Counted from the stretch's first letter, positions 23,040 through 35,802 are shown. The stretch: 64,000 nt of DNA from Epiperipatus broadwayi (GCA_028023455.1 JAQFVV010006271.1:5118366-5182365); one strand, 5' to 3'. The notes: generated by a model not told the origin, from the letters alone. Numbers and translations are program-made.

Positions 23040-24549
23040 AATGGAGTTTAATTTCCAAATCATTTCTCAACTTAATCTATTACTGAAAATTGGGATTTCT
23101 CATAGCTCTTTTCATTTTTTGATCAATTGGTTTCGTTTAAAATCTTTTTCAAAGTCCTATGTTACACCATAACTTTTTTTGGAATTACTTATTTTGGCTT
23201 TTATCTTTTCCAATAGCAGTCATTTGCTTAAAACGGGACGTTAGAAAAAGTCAGTTATTCTTGAATGAAAATCAATTTAAACTTTCTTTTAAATGTGATA
23301 AAACAATAAAACATGTACTCACCTTCTAATTTGATATACTTTTAAACCAATCCTATTTCCTAAACTAGGGTAATAAGAATCAAAATTGAGAGCCAGAAAC
23401 AGAGTAATCTGGAGTCCTTGGCTTACTCTAGTGGACTAATGCAATTATTCTTTACTCGCTATTAGGAAAACGTTGTTCAGTTTTACTCATAAAAAATAAT
23501 TATTGCATTTTCTACTGACATCATTAACTAGATATGAGATGACTAGATAAAATTTCTAATTTTAAAATAGCTATAGACTTTGTCTATTATAGAAATAACA
23601 ATCTTTTCGATTTTTATTATTTATTGATATGAAAAAGATATAGTATAAGCCACTTATTTTGAATAGGTAATTTATATTATGAGGATAACTAAACTCTGAT
23701 ATAAAGTATAATGTCTGCTTTTAAAAATCATAAGATTTTATATACATTTGAAATATGCAACAGATATAAATGAAATATGCTTTCTAATCGTCTGTATGAT
23801 GGATACTATATGTCCTCCCCCCCTTTTCTTTTCTATTATTATACTATTATTTAAAGTGATTTGCAGTTTTGAAATGATAATGATATTTCAAACATGTGAA
23901 AAGAATATTTGAATAGTCTTCTAAATAATGGCTTTTAACAATATATCCAATGTGCTCTAAGAACAAAATATGTTTCTACTAATATTGTAAGCTTGGGCAA
24001 TCAAAAGTTACTAAATAGTAAGACTTATTATTTTTTTATTTACTAGTGCACTATTTATAGATCCATTTAAAATAGTCATGTAATTTTCTATAAAGATATT
24101 CAATTTTTAAGATTACCGCTTTTTGTAATTTTAAAATTTTGATGTAAGTTTTTGTAAAATGTTTGAAGAAGTTATAAATTATGAAGATAATAAATTAACT
24201 TCGAATTATTAGAATTTTATAGTAAAGACAAACGGAATTGTCCCACAAAATGCATTTATTATAATTTAAAAAGCATCAAAAATATAATATAGTGAACTGA
24301 CTTTGTAAACTGTTACATCAAAGGCGTTTTCAGTGTCTATATGAGGCTCAGTATAGTATTAGAAAATTAAAGATACAGTAGATATGATTTTATTTCTAGA
24401 CAAATACACATACTAGAAATTAAGATAATTTATACATTGATTTTATCCTTGCATCATTTGGTGCATTGATAGAGTGTCAGACATTGATGCTCAAGATCCA
24501 CAATTGCAACACAGCTTTCATTTCCGGCACTCCATCTTCTTTTGAACTT
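23040..24549. other. unassigned AT-rich DNA
   Basis: No coding region or repeat recognised on either strand. Confidence 0.5.
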
Positions 24550-25005
24550 AAAACAGGCAAAACTAACTATACATATTGCCACACACAGCAAGCTAGAGTA
24601 ATCAATGGATGCCAGAAGGCTTGTGCATATGGGTACTGAATTGAGTTCAGACCCATATGACTATATAAGCTGATGGACTTGGATTGAAAACATTAAGGTG
24701 TTTTCAGTTTAAGACACATAGTTTTGTAGTTAAGTGGAGATAAAAGGTGGCTGCTGGAGGATTGCATTAGATCCTAAGATCTAAGTGCAGTGCTCTCAGA
24801 TCTAAGGCTCCTCACTGATGAAGGCCACAAGCCAGAAACTAGTCTGGGGATATTGGATGAGTAGGCACTAGATGGGGATTTTATGCACAAGCCTTCTGGC
24901 ATCCATTTATTACTCTAGCTTGCTGTGTGTGGCAATACGTATAGTGAGTTTTGCCTGTTTTAACAACAGTTATACACAAGCATAAGAAGTGGTGGTCATG
25001 TAATG
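24550..25005. mobile_element. fold-back family F, copy 2 (F2)
   Basis: Inverted arms of about 80 bases (about 24550-24629 and 24880-24962): aaacaggcaaaact, cacacagcaagctagagtaa and atgccagaaggcttgtgcat pair with the right arm. The central 250 bases are unpaired except for a short hairpin near 24630-24655. The right part (from about 24720) matches F3 at 63635-63925 closely, and its arm matches F1. Both F2 and F3 extend about 45 bases beyond the right arm with shared sequence. No ORF. Confidence 0.75.
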
Positions 25006-25759
25006 TTTATTCTTTTGAACTACCAAGCAATAAAACCATTTTTATATTATTATAGATTTATTCAAAGTTTTGGATTCATTTAATAAAAATTTTTTACTTA
25101 GATTATTGTTCAACAAAGTTTATTCAGTGTTTATATAGTGTTAAAAGAGAAAGCATTAATACTGATGTTGCCAAAAATTTGCTTAGTTCCAACTTAGTTT
25201 TAATTTTTATGACAGGGATCTTAAAATATTTTATAGGAAGCTTCATATATATATGTATGTAAATACATTATTAATCATAATGTCTCGTTTTATTTTACAA
25301 TGAAAACAAAGATTTTCATCTTCTAAACTTATAGATGCACAGTATAGTGATGATTATATGCATAGTATTGTGGGATATGGAAATATTTGTCTAAAAATTA
25401 ATGCTTAAAAAATTGTGTTTCAATATTTTGGTAGTTTTTTAAATAGATAGGCAAAATTGGATATTGGAGTTCAACATAGAGTTCAGTAAGAACAACTTAA
25501 AAAGTAGGATATTTTATCTTAATGATACAATGGTAATGGTTCAGAAAGTGTTAAACCATGTTTAACAACAAAACAGGTTTGAATTTTTAATAAAGAAAAT
25601 TTATTTAAAGCTGAGGGCTGTCAATACTGAGTAATATCATAATCATAGCATTATATGACGAAAGGAAATTGAGATTTAGACTTACAGTTACTTCTGAATA
25701 TTAAATAATAGATTCTCATAAAATTGAATTTCTAGGAGTAGATTTACATACTAATGACA
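25006..25759. other. unassigned AT-rich DNA
   Basis: Nothing recognised; the right end may include the 3' untranslated part of the minus-strand PLE fragment that follows. Confidence 0.45.
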
Positions 25760-26260
25760 GAAGCGGTCCCTACAAGTGCCATTTTTTTTAGAAAGAGAGG
25801 TTCTAGCGTCCTTTTTTATTGATGGTGTGATAATATATAGCTATTAACCAAGTCTCCTTCATCTTTCTCTTTCTATGAACTTTCTCAGAACAAACGTCAG
25901 CCATAGAAAGTTCAAAGTTATGGCCTGATTGATACAAGAAGCCAGAAGACTATTCAATATTTTTCCTGGACTGGTTGTACAGATATTTATGCTGGGCAAA
26001 TCTTGTAGATAAGTTAGTTCGAATTTCACCATAGTAAGACTTCAAGCAATTAGGCTGTTTGCAAACACAATTTGAAGTGAAGCTTCTCTAGGTATTTTGT
26101 CTTTTAAACTATTTAAAAATTTATTTAAAGATGGAGGCGAGTCAAAACTGATATTGCATTTATTGGTACAAATATTTTTTAAATTGTGAGAGAGTTTTGA
26201 AATAAAAGAAAAGCAGACCATTTTTTATTATCAGATTGAATAATTTGTGGAGTACAACAT
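25760..26260 (-). mobile_element. PLE-5: C-terminal fragment with GIY-YIG
   Basis: Minus-strand reading from 26260 gives, across frames, a linker (SPPSLNKFLNSLKDKIPRE), then CVCKQPNCLKSYYGEIRTN (about 26000-26070), which aligns with the CPQAGC...IYYGET region of PLE-6: a Cys pair followed by the YYG of the GIY-YIG domain, with a downstream TRFAQH supplying Arg and His. Then SGHNFELSMADV (GHN at 25917-25925) and a KRKMKETWLI block form the PLE C-terminus. At least two frameshifts. The 5' end lies where similarity to units B and C begins (about 26274), so this element forms the left border of unit A. Confidence 0.75.
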
Positions 26261-28647
26261 TAAAAATTCGAAATAATATTAATCGATTTATTTAGAAACC
26301 TTTTAATTAATTAATGTAGTCTCAATTTTTTTTACAAAATATAACAGTGCTATAAAATCCCTGATATTTATAAGATTGCTATGTGATAATATTGCATTTT
26401 ACATCAACAACATGTTAAAAAACAGCTTTTGTTTCTTTAATTCCATCTACTATAAACTTGAATAATTAATGATTATGGATGTAGTAAATTAAGTTTTTGT
26501 ATCCTGACTAATTTCTGGCTTTTTCTTTTATTAATAATAACTGTTAATTGAAAGCATTTAACAAACATCTTGTATTCTTTGCTCACTATCAAATTAAATA
26601 CTTACATTAATAACCTCGAATATTTAAGAACCCATATCATTCTGATTGTAGTATAGTTAAAAATATGACATCTGAACATAAAATATGTTAATAACCTAAA
26701 TTCTTTTACGAAGAGGAATATATATGCTACTACAATATTACTTGATTTATTAGTATATACAATAGAATATAAAAAAGCAGCTCTCGGATCTAATGTCTTA
26801 TATATTTAGCTTGACTAACTCTGTGTGTAAAAGTCTGTTAATATTGATTGTGAAGGTTTTGTTTAACACTGAAACATTGATTTAGAAGAACCAAAATGTT
26901 TTTTAAGCAATAACAAAAGTAAGATTTATTTTCAGGAAGATCCAATCAAATTTTGCAGTATCTGGCATATAAAAAAGTATCTATTTTTGAAAAAATATAT
27001 AAAAAAGTATCTATTTTTAATTAAAATGTAAATATATCACAATGTTGTTGTTAGTCACGAATTTTGACGGTGTCTATAAAATTTAGAAATATAATTATAA
27101 TATGATGCAAACTTCAGTACTAATTAGCTGTATTTCATATCCTTATGAGTACTGAGGCTCCGTCTATCTTTCTTATTTTACCATTACCATTGTGATGACA
27201 GAGGTTTTAATGGTTATTTTACAGTTTGTTGTCCTTTTAATTATAAATTAAAAAACTATGCAAATAGAAATTAAAATTTATCTTTATTTGAGAAACGATT
27301 TGAAATTGCATTTTAAAATGAAATCTAGTAAAGCAATTTATAAAGATTTGATACTATTAAACTTAAATAGACTGATACCGTAGTTGAAAAGATATTTATA
27401 ATTCAATGATCAATACTTTATTATGTTTATCATAGTTATGACCAATACAATTTAGCATAAGTAGTTAGTGAGGGACTTCTAGAGATTAATTTTTTCGTTA
27501 TTAAATACCAGATGAATAATGCCCAAAATGTCAACCTTTTAATTTTTTTCATTATTATTTAATTCCATTTACCCAAGGTGGGAAATCTCAGGTCTGGGGG
27601 ATAACTCTAGCCCTTGAAAATTCTCAATCTGTCCCTCTACATTTTCAGAAGTGTATATACACTTATCAAGTTTAAAACTTCTATTTAAACATAGCAAATG
27701 GTGCAAATATTGAATTAAAAGTTAAGTAAAATAAAATATTTATTTTTTCAACTATATCTTTTCCCCTGTAACTTTATTGTAGTTCTAGTTCATTCTATCA
27801 GGAGTGCAATATTCCAGAAAATTATCTTTATCATGTGGACTATCTGACTACACATTTAATCTATGATTATGAGGGTATTTTGCTTGTTTTTATAGTGATT
27901 ATCACAGATGAACATTTACTGAAAGAAATAAAACTAGAATTTCACTTTTAGTTTTATTATTTTGCATTTAATCTTTTTTATCACCAAGTCTTCGTTAAAT
28001 AAGATAAGACAAATTGACAGAGAAATCTTGCATTTGAAAACATATTTTTAGGGAAAGGAATAATAAGATGTGCCTGATAAGTTTGGAAAGTGTTTCATTT
28101 CAGTTAATATGGAATGCAATATCAAAAGGCACTATTTATCAAAATATTCTGATTACAAAAAAAACTAATAAGGGAAAAATATTTAAATAGAAAAGTTGAT
28201 AAGTCACTGACATAAAGAACAAACAAGTCAAAAATTTGACACCATTTTCTAAAGAGAAGTTTATAAAATACTAATCAATCCTGAATATGAAAAGAAATTC
28301 ATACAAGGGGAATTGAAAAAATTGTCATGAAACATGGAACAATCATCAATAATAAGGTTGTTATTTTATTTTTAAGTCACAAAACATTATGGCCTTGTTT
28401 AAAATTAAAAAAAATGAAATTGATTTGTCAGTTGAAAGGTTGTCCAGCCTAATGATAACGGGTAAATTAATATAATTTTAATCACATGCAGTAGCTAAAT
28501 TTTAAGTCGATAATTTAGCATGGCCTGCAAATGATATTATAAATATTCAAATTGTCCTTGTCAAAAAAAAAGTTTATCCTCTCCTCATCTAATCATGCTT
28601 CGATTCAACTTTTTTTTTCTGGATGTTTAATTGAAAAATATTTCAAA

Positions 28648-28660
28648 AACAAAACGTTAT
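28648..28660. repeat. target-site duplication, left copy
   Basis: aacaaaacgttat immediately before the LINE, repeated exactly at 34385-34397. The paralogous empty site in unit B (50342-50354) reads aacaaaaagttat. Confidence 0.9.
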
Positions 28661-28856
28661 ATTCACTGCTATATCGTTGTGCAAGTATTTTTCATTTTGG
28701 TATAAAAAAACTTTATTATTATTGTTTTTGAGTGTTGTGTAACTTAAGATAAATAACCTATTTTGCTTTGAAGTGAACTTTTTATTGATAATTATTAAAA
28801 TTTAGACTGTTAATTTAATTAATCTTCCATTGCAAAAGGTTTAATTACTGTCCAAC

Positions 28857-30747
28857 ATGGATGCTCAATGTGTCAGCAAAAATTCTGACAAAACAAGCAA
28901 AAGTAAAAATCATACTACAATTCTCAATGGAAAAGAGCATGGGCAGGCTCCAAAACCATTTAGTATTGTTCCAAACGTCCCAAATGTAAACAAAGATGCA
29001 CAGGAAAAACAAAAAAACCCAAAAGGAAAAACTTACCTTAAAAGCAAAAAATCTGCTATTGGGAAAAATAATCGCGAAACCGGAAATGAGGACATTAATA
29101 CCAAGAAAGTCATGGGAATACACACACTAACAAAAAACGAAGTTGACAGTTTTGAAGATAAAGGCCTTCTGAAGGTTATTTCAAAAAATCAGCAAGATCC
29201 AATCAGAAATAAAGAAGCTATTCATCCCGTCGTAGAACCAAAGTTATCTAAACTGTTAAATCCAAACTTACCTAAATTGCTAACTGGGAAAAAACATGTT
29301 GATATTAGCCCAAGAGATAGTGCTGAACCGGAAATGACTGATTTTAAGGCAAAACAAGATGATTTCAGCCAAAAAACTGTGGGATTGCAACAAGAAATGA
29401 CTAAGACAGCTAACCTAAATAAAATTCTTGATGAATCAAATAATAAAAAGCCAGAAAAAGCATTTAAAAAAATTAAAAAGAATCAAAATGAAGTTAACAC
29501 TTATTACCAAACTTCCCAAAAACAAGGCAAAGTTAAAGAAATACTTCAGGCAGGTGATAAAGAGACTGATAGTGGACATGGTAATCACACTCAACATACA
29601 GCATTGGGAGAAAATGCTGTGAATGCTTCAGGAAAAAAAACATGAATATCACTAACGGTTATCTAGGTACATCATATGCTGATAAGGTGAAAAATAGCCA
29701 AAGTCTTCCATATCAAACAGTTAAACATAGATTTAAAACACCAGAAGAAAGTGAAGAACTAAATACTGAAAACGGCAACAATGCTGAAGGCACAGTATTT
29801 CAACTTCCAGATCTGGATGAGGACTTTCTATTAGGTGAAAATGAGTCTTTCAACCTATCACATGAAAAGGGAACATTAAACCCAAAAGATTATGACATGG
29901 TGAACTTTGAGTTTAATGAAAGAATTCGGGTAATCTTGTTTAATTCCTTTTCCAATTACAATAATGAGTGCTCATTAATATTATCAACAACTAATAAAAA
30001 ATGCCAACTTTTTCAGTTTCCCATCGAGAATTTTTTCTACTAGTGAAGAAGTTATGCTTGGAGGATGCTGTGAAACATGTCTACCATCTTCCGAATAGCC
30101 GCTATTTTGTGGTTGAATTTTATAATGTCCTCCAAAAGGAGTTGTTCCAAAGAAAGCAAATGTTTCTTGGCAGATCATCCAGTGTTGGAAGAAAAGAAGA
30201 TCAAACCACAAAAAGAATGGGCTATAAAGATGAGATAGCTTGGGAAAATGAAGAAATAACATTGATAGAAATAGAGTCAAACACACCTTGCACACCCAAA
30301 GGTTTAATGGATAAAAAGAATAAAACAGTTCTGATGAACAATGATCATGAGATGAGCCAAATAATACCAGAGCAAGCTAAAATAATGCTCCCTTACATCC
30401 AATATACAGAGGGAGTGTTAAAGTGTAAGCTGAAGACCTCATCACATCTCAATCTGACGAAACTGCAAGCTCGCTATCAGATTCAGATTCTACTAATAGT
30501 CTGGCAAGTCCCACTTGACAAAAAATACAAAAGGGAGTCAAGAACTAACACCTTAACACCAACAACTGCAACAAAAGAGAAGTGTGATGGGAATAGTGAG
30601 CCAATAGAAGATGATCCAGACTGGTGCCTGTTGGCAGTTAACCACCAACTAGGCACAATGTCACATCAAATCTTCAGCTTAAATGAAAAAAACTCATCAG
30701 GTTCCAGTGAGCACACTGTCACACCGGATGACCTCCTTTTCGATTAA
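28857..30747 (+). pseudogene. LINE ORF1 (RNA-binding protein), two frameshifts
   Basis: Three overlapping frames make up ORF1. The first (28857-29645) starts MDAQCVSKNSDKTSKSKN and is basic and Ser/Lys-rich. A frame change at an eight-A run (about 29632-29639) leads to the second (to about 30000), which has SYADKVKNSQ, like the SYA-V blocks of Tx1-type ORF1 proteins. Another frame change near 30000 leads to the third, where LCLEDAVKHVYHLPNSRYF and VEFYNVLQKELF read like the RRM-type fold of ORF1p. It ends at TAA 30745-30747, about 35 bp before ORF2. No clear CCHC knuckle. ORF1p normally coats the element RNA. The A-run change could be a sequencing or indel artefact. Confidence 0.75.
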
Positions 30748-30781
30748 CATGTTAGCCTCTGCCACATGATCATTATAAAGG

Positions 30782-31819
30782 TTGTTGAACATTGGAGGTG
30801 TAAACACCAGGGGTTTAAATTCCTTAGCAAGACTTTTTGCTCTTAAAAGATGGATAGATCAGTCTCGCCTGGACATACTGTGCCTAGGCGAGACAAAGCT
30901 GCATTGGAACTCAAACAACAAAATCAATGACACCCTCAGCCAATTTGGAGTCTTTCAATATTTATCTGGAGACACTGCCCAGTCAGGTGTAGCAATTCTA
31001 ATCAATAAAAAACTAAAAGTAAATAGTACCAGAACACTCCTCATGGACAATGAACTAATTGTCACAGAAACAACTATCAGAGAATTCACCCTGATCCTAG
31101 CCTATGTTTACTTGAGAAAAGGTGCCGAAGCAGCAATATCATTAATTAACAAAATCAATTCCATTGTAGCATCAACAGTGTCACCAGTTATATTTTTTGG
31201 TGATTTCAACATGGCCCACAGTAAATTCACACTTAAATTATTGCACTTGATCAATCGTGAGCTGCTGAGTGGTGAGGGATGCTTCCCAGAAAACTATTCC
31301 TTCTACACTCGGCAGTATTGCTCACTTATAGATTTGTTGTTCTATAGTTCAAAATTTCATCATATCCTACATGCTTCATTCCAATTGGTACCATATTCTG
31401 ATCACTTGGCCATGTTGATATCTCTCAACCTAGACCAGGTGCCTTTAACTTCACTTCAACAGTCTAGAACCATCAGAATGCTAAACAAAGCCAACACACC
31501 TGAGTGGATTTTCTCTGAGGCCTATATTCTGTTCCATAAAGTAGGCCTTCTGTCACTACCACCAGTCCATGCCTGGTCGGCCTTTGTGAGTGTGCTGAGT
31601 GGTCTAATCAACACCTTCACTGGGTGCACCAAAGGTCCAATCAGGCTACTCAAAGAATTGGACACAATAGGCAACCAGGTTGCTCAGCTCTCAGCAATGG
31701 GAGATAGTGTCAGGGAGATCATGAGTCTAAAAGGTCAATATAGAGAAAGACAGGGGGTGCTGGCACAATACATAGTGGTAAAGAGGGCCAAAGTACATCT
31801 GGCAGCACAGCACAACTAG
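30782..31819 (+). pseudogene. LINE ORF2 part 1: APE-type endonuclease
   Basis: A 345-codon open frame preceded by an in-frame stop at 30776-30778; the first codon is TTG, and the true ATG may be at 30766 in another frame. All main motifs of the exonuclease-endonuclease-phosphatase family are present: LNIGGVNTRGLNS (Asn near the start), CLGETKLH (catalytic Glu 37), GDFNMAH (140-146), SLIDLLFYS (about 181) and SDH (206-208). It would nick target DNA. The reading frame stops at 31817-31819 after the domain, within the segment leading to the RT. Confidence 0.88.
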
Positions 31820-31997
31820 ACATGAAGTTATCTCCAGTGGCCAATTGGTGCCAGGAAAAGACCCACACCCTCCATGATCATCATAAACAAATACAGCTAC
31901 ATAGGAGAAGCAATGTTACACAAAATTTACATGCATTTTAAGGATAAGTTACAATGTGAGCCACAGCATAGGAGACTTCTGGTGGGAGGAAGAATAG

Positions 31998-33304
31998 GTG
32001 GGTGATCATGGAATTTTACAAGATCTCATCATGCAAAAGCTGCTGGATTACCCTGAAAAAACACATCCTGGCCTGCATGGGATCCCAAGGTTTGTCTTGG
32101 TCCACCTATGTAGGTTCACTGCACCTGTGGTACAGAGGCTAATTGGTGTACTGGCAGGGAAGTACCAGCCCATCCCTGACCTATATTCGATTGCCCTTGT
32201 GCCCTTCCTCAAAAACCAATCAAGCCTGCCTGATTTTACAAACTTGCATCCAATCTCTATGACACCACTCTTGATTAAAGCTGTCGAATCAATAATAAAA
32301 GACAAGATTCAGCAGCAGCTTCTTGAAAAAATTTCCAGGCATCAATTTGCCTGCAAAGGCCATTCCACTGGAGATGCTGTTCACAAATTTATGGTAACAC
32401 TCGATTACATCAGGAAAAAAAATCTTTACCAGTGGTTGTCCAGTTGGACTTTGCAGCAGACTTTGACTCTGTGGTGCCAGCTCAACTCTTCACAGTCCTC
32501 AGGCATTATGGAGTTCCATTGGTCTATATTAACATCATCGCTAATTTGCTCCTCAACAGAAATATGTATGTATCTTTAGACGGCTCTTTTGCCCCTGGAT
32601 TCCAGCCACACATCTCCATACCACAGGGGTCACTGCTAAGCACCCTGTGTTTCATAACATATATTGACCCCTTCTTGAAAGATGTGGAAAAAAGGCTGCC
32701 TGGAGTATTTGTCCCAGCACTGGGGGAGGTGATTCACCATATATTATATGTAGATGATGTAACCATCATCCTCCCATCTGTGAAGCATCTTCCCCAGCTA
32801 CACTTGCTTCTAGAACAGTGTGCCATCAAGTACCACCTGAAAGTGAATCCAGCAAAAACAGCAATCTGGAAGGCCTGCAGTGGCAAAACCATTATATCTA
32901 ACTTCACAGGCACACTCCAAAATTTTCTGGGGCTGCCAGTGGTGATGTCACGGTCAGCAATGAGACATCTGACAGAATCCATGTTACTAGAAAGGACCAG
33001 CAAGGTGGCTGGCACCTTATCCTTGATCTCCCTGTCACTTCCAGGCAAAGTGACACTGTTGAATATGCTGGTCTTCCTGAGAATTGCATATTATCTACTG
33101 TTTATCAGGCCAAACAAGACTTTCCAATATAAAATAGGGTCACAGTGTACAAAAGTGTTATGGAAATCATCACCTGGTAGAATTGTTTGTATAGACCTCA
33201 ATAGAATGAAAAAACCCAAGGACCTAAATGGTCTTGGTCGGCATGACATTCAGGTGCTGTTTAGGCAGAGGATGATAACTATTCTGAGGTATGTAAAGAT
33301 CTAG
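31998..33304 (+). pseudogene. LINE ORF2 part 2: reverse transcriptase
   Basis: Two overlapping frames. The first (31998 to about 32450) covers RT fingers: PDFTNLHPISMTPLLIKAVE and HQFACKGHSTGDAVHKF. The second (32432-33304) has motif A (VQLDFAADFDSV), motif B-like ISIPQGSLLS (62-70), catalytic YVDD (106-109), KVNPAKT, FLGLPV and the L1/Tx1 connection segment. The frame change between them is about at 32430. All three catalytic aspartates are still present. Untranslatable as one protein without correction, and a stop at 33302-33304 precedes the C-terminal region. Confidence 0.9.
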
Positions 33305-33381
33305 AAGGTAGAAGCCAACATTCCCCTTCAGTTGAACCCACTGACACCCCACCACCTAACAAGAACTGGTGGGTAGCAGAA

Positions 33382-34035
33382 ATGGAGGATCATGTGGCAG
33401 GGCTCATATCTGCCAAAGAAGATCTTTTTGATAGAAAGATTAGGTACTGGGATGCTTACAAACTTATGCATCCCAGTCAGCAGAGTAACCCAGTCAGGCT
33501 AGAATTAACCTTAAAATCATTGATAAAAAAGTCCAAACACTGGTCGTTGGATGTCAGGCTAGTAAATTTTATTATCAAATTCAGTCTGGACACTCTTCTG
33601 ACAAATCAATTCTTGGTAGATCATAGGGGATTTAAGAGCATTTCTCCCATCTGCCCATTATACAACCAGGAGGAGGAGGATATTGATCATCTTATCTCCC
33701 GTTGCTCAAAATTCAGAGACATGGAGATGAGATTGATATCTAGTATTAGGTCAGGATGCTCTCAGACACTGGACATCAGTGGGGCAGTGAGAACTGGAAA
33801 AATTGCTATAATCTGAATGACAATCATGATTCTCTTTGTAAAGTGGCAGACCAGGTGTCACAATGTTTTTCGAGACAACTTGGAAAACCCATGGCAAGTC
33901 TTCAAGAAACACCTTTGTGGTCTGAAAACCAGAGACTATCCTATAACATCCCACAGACTGTATGCAGACACGTGGGAACAGATCACTCTGGATGAGCTGA
34001 TAATGAAACCTCTCAAACTGACATCTAATTTATAA
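33382..34035 (+). pseudogene. LINE ORF2 part 3: C-terminal zinc-finger-like region
   Basis: One frame with a single internal stop at 33814-33816. It contains ICPLYNQEEEDIDHLISRC, the zf-RVT type Cys/His motif found after many L1/Tx1 RTs; Cys 91, His 103 and Cys 108 are present, but the second Cys position is Tyr 94. The end of ORF2 is at 34035, followed by a 3' UTR to 34384. Confidence 0.8.
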
Positions 34036-34345
34036 AATGATCTGTCAACTGAAAGTACAAGAGACAAGAAAGAAGAAGGTATGAAGATAGAGAAAGTGAT
34101 GACAGGAAGACTGAGGAAAAGGGGAAAGAACAAAGATAACATAAAACAGATAAAAACCTGCCAACAAATGAAAAATGGCTGCTTGATTTGACATGGTGTA
34201 ACCAAAGACCAAGATGTGACATAAATCTACACAAGATAAAAGAGAGATGCAAATTCAAGTTGAATTCAATCAATGTAAACAAAGACTAAAATGAATGTAA
34301 ATGAATAGAACTGCAATCTAATGTAATCTGTAGAATCTGTTATCC

Positions 34346-34351
34346 AATAAA
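34346..34351 (+). terminator. LINE polyadenylation signal AATAAA
   Basis: AATAAA about 20 bases before the A-rich tail and 33 bases before the right target-site duplication, at the expected place for the 3' end of an L1/Tx1 transcript. Confidence 0.75.
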
Positions 34352-34384
34352 TATTTCCTTTATAAAAAAAAACAAAAAAAAAAC

Positions 34385-34397
34385 AACAAAACGTTAT
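34385..34397. repeat. target-site duplication, right copy
   Basis: Exact repeat of aacaaaacgttat from 28648. Unit A then resumes with gatataaaaaatg, matching unit B at 50355. Confidence 0.9.
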
Positions 34398-34871
34398 GAT
34401 ATAAAAAATGCGTTTAAATGTTAAAGCATAACAATTTGAAATAGTCGATCATATTTATTTTTATATCTCTATGTTTTTTTTCCAAATAAGTATGTCTATA
34501 TTTATGATAACGTATTTATGTTTAATGCATTTTATGCATAAAGTATTTTACTACATAAAAACATATTTCCAAAAAAAAAAAAACAAGAAGAAAAACAAAA
34601 GACAAAGCAAAACTACTTAGATCACAGTTTTCAATATATTTTCTAAAATAATTACTGAATTACAAAATTTATCGTAAAATTAAAAATTTATTTTAATTTA
34701 TTTAAATAAGTATTTGGACAGTTAATGATTCCACATTGAAAGTTCAAGTCAGAGTTACGTTAAAAATGAATTCATAAAAGTAGATTTATAACTCTTCGGT
34801 TTATTGATATGCTATGTAAGCAGAAAAAGAAATTGCATTAATACATATTTGTCAGAACTTATCTTTTGTCT

Positions 34872-34874
<3 letters not shown>

Positions 34875-34926
<52 letters not shown>
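34875..34926. repeat. (AT)n microsatellite
   Basis: About 52 bases of AT. The matching place in unit B (about 50838-50848) has only acatatatataat. Confidence 0.95.
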
Positions 34927-34932
<6 letters not shown>

Positions 34933-35040
34933 GATTTGTCTCTTTGTTTTTGCAATTTAAATATGCATAACTTATTTTGTCTATGTAACTAAATGTTTTT
35001 TTCGTCTTTATAACCTAGAGCTGAGTGCATCATCAAATTT

Positions 35041-35072
35041 GAATATATATATATATATATATATATATTCAA

Positions 35073-35105
<33 letters not shown>
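35041..35105. repeat. (AT)n pair around ttcaaatc
   Basis: Two AT tracts separated by attcaaatcat. In unit B the whole region is gaatatatttatatatattc (about 50966), without expansion. Confidence 0.9.
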
Positions 35106-35109
<4 letters not shown>

Positions 35110-35754
35110 ATGGCTGGTTGTAATAATATTTCATGCTCATGATATGTTTGCAAGAGTTACTGTTTGTCTGTCAAAGATTCCTGAAGCACCATTTATGAAT
35201 CCATGTGTGTTAAATAGAAACTCAGTTTACGCTATGCACAACAAAAATATTAAGCATTAGCATGTCTAGAGATGGAGTTATGACATGAAATGTGACAATC
35301 TCCTTCTATACCTTAGACTATGCTGAAACAATATAACACTAAATTGGTCAAAAATATTACTGACTCTTTAAAATGATTCAAACTATATATGGCAGCAGAG
35401 CCATGCATTATAAATACTTTCCAATGCGTTTTGAAAATTAAGTGATGGCAGGAAGAGCAGTGGTGTATAAAAGTGTAAAATACACTGTTGTTTTTCAGGT
35501 CATAATGTGCGTCCACAGATGATAGCATCTTGAAAGTTTTGTAATATATAGCTAAAATATTTTATTCCTACATAATACATGCATTTATTTAAAGTTGGAA
35601 TTTCAATCATCCAATAAAAAGGATCAGATACCTTTTTATTAAAAGATAATGTGTATGAGCTGAAATCATAACTGGAAATATTATTTTACCAATATGTCAC
35701 ACAATGGTATGGCCTATTTTATATATATTATTTACATTTTTTGATTGATACACT

Positions 35755-35755
<1 letters not shown>

Positions 35756-35802
<47 letters not shown>

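Larger units (their letters stand above)
28661..34384 (+). mobile_element. full-length L1/Tx1-type LINE, 5.7 kb, inactivated
   Basis: Bounded by exact 13-bp direct repeats and missing from the paralogous unit B, so both ends are known to the base. It has a 5' UTR of about 196 bp, ORF1 (28857-30747), ORF2 (about 30782-34035) with endonuclease, RT and C-terminal zinc-finger-like region, a 3' UTR of about 350 bp, an AATAAA at 34346-34351 and an A-rich tail. The RT connection segment (LPGKVTLLNMLVFLRIAYYL and a GLGRHDIQ block) and the C-terminal Cys/His motif point to the L1/Tx1 group rather than CR1 or RTE. Base composition is clearly less AT-rich than the host unit. Confidence 0.92.
34398..35755. 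other. unit A non-coding DNA
   Basis: Colinear with 50355-51610 of unit B. Frames within it (for example 35313-35528 minus) have partners in B but with many differences and no recognisable domain, so they are not called. Three AT tracts inside are much longer than in B. Confidence 0.6.
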
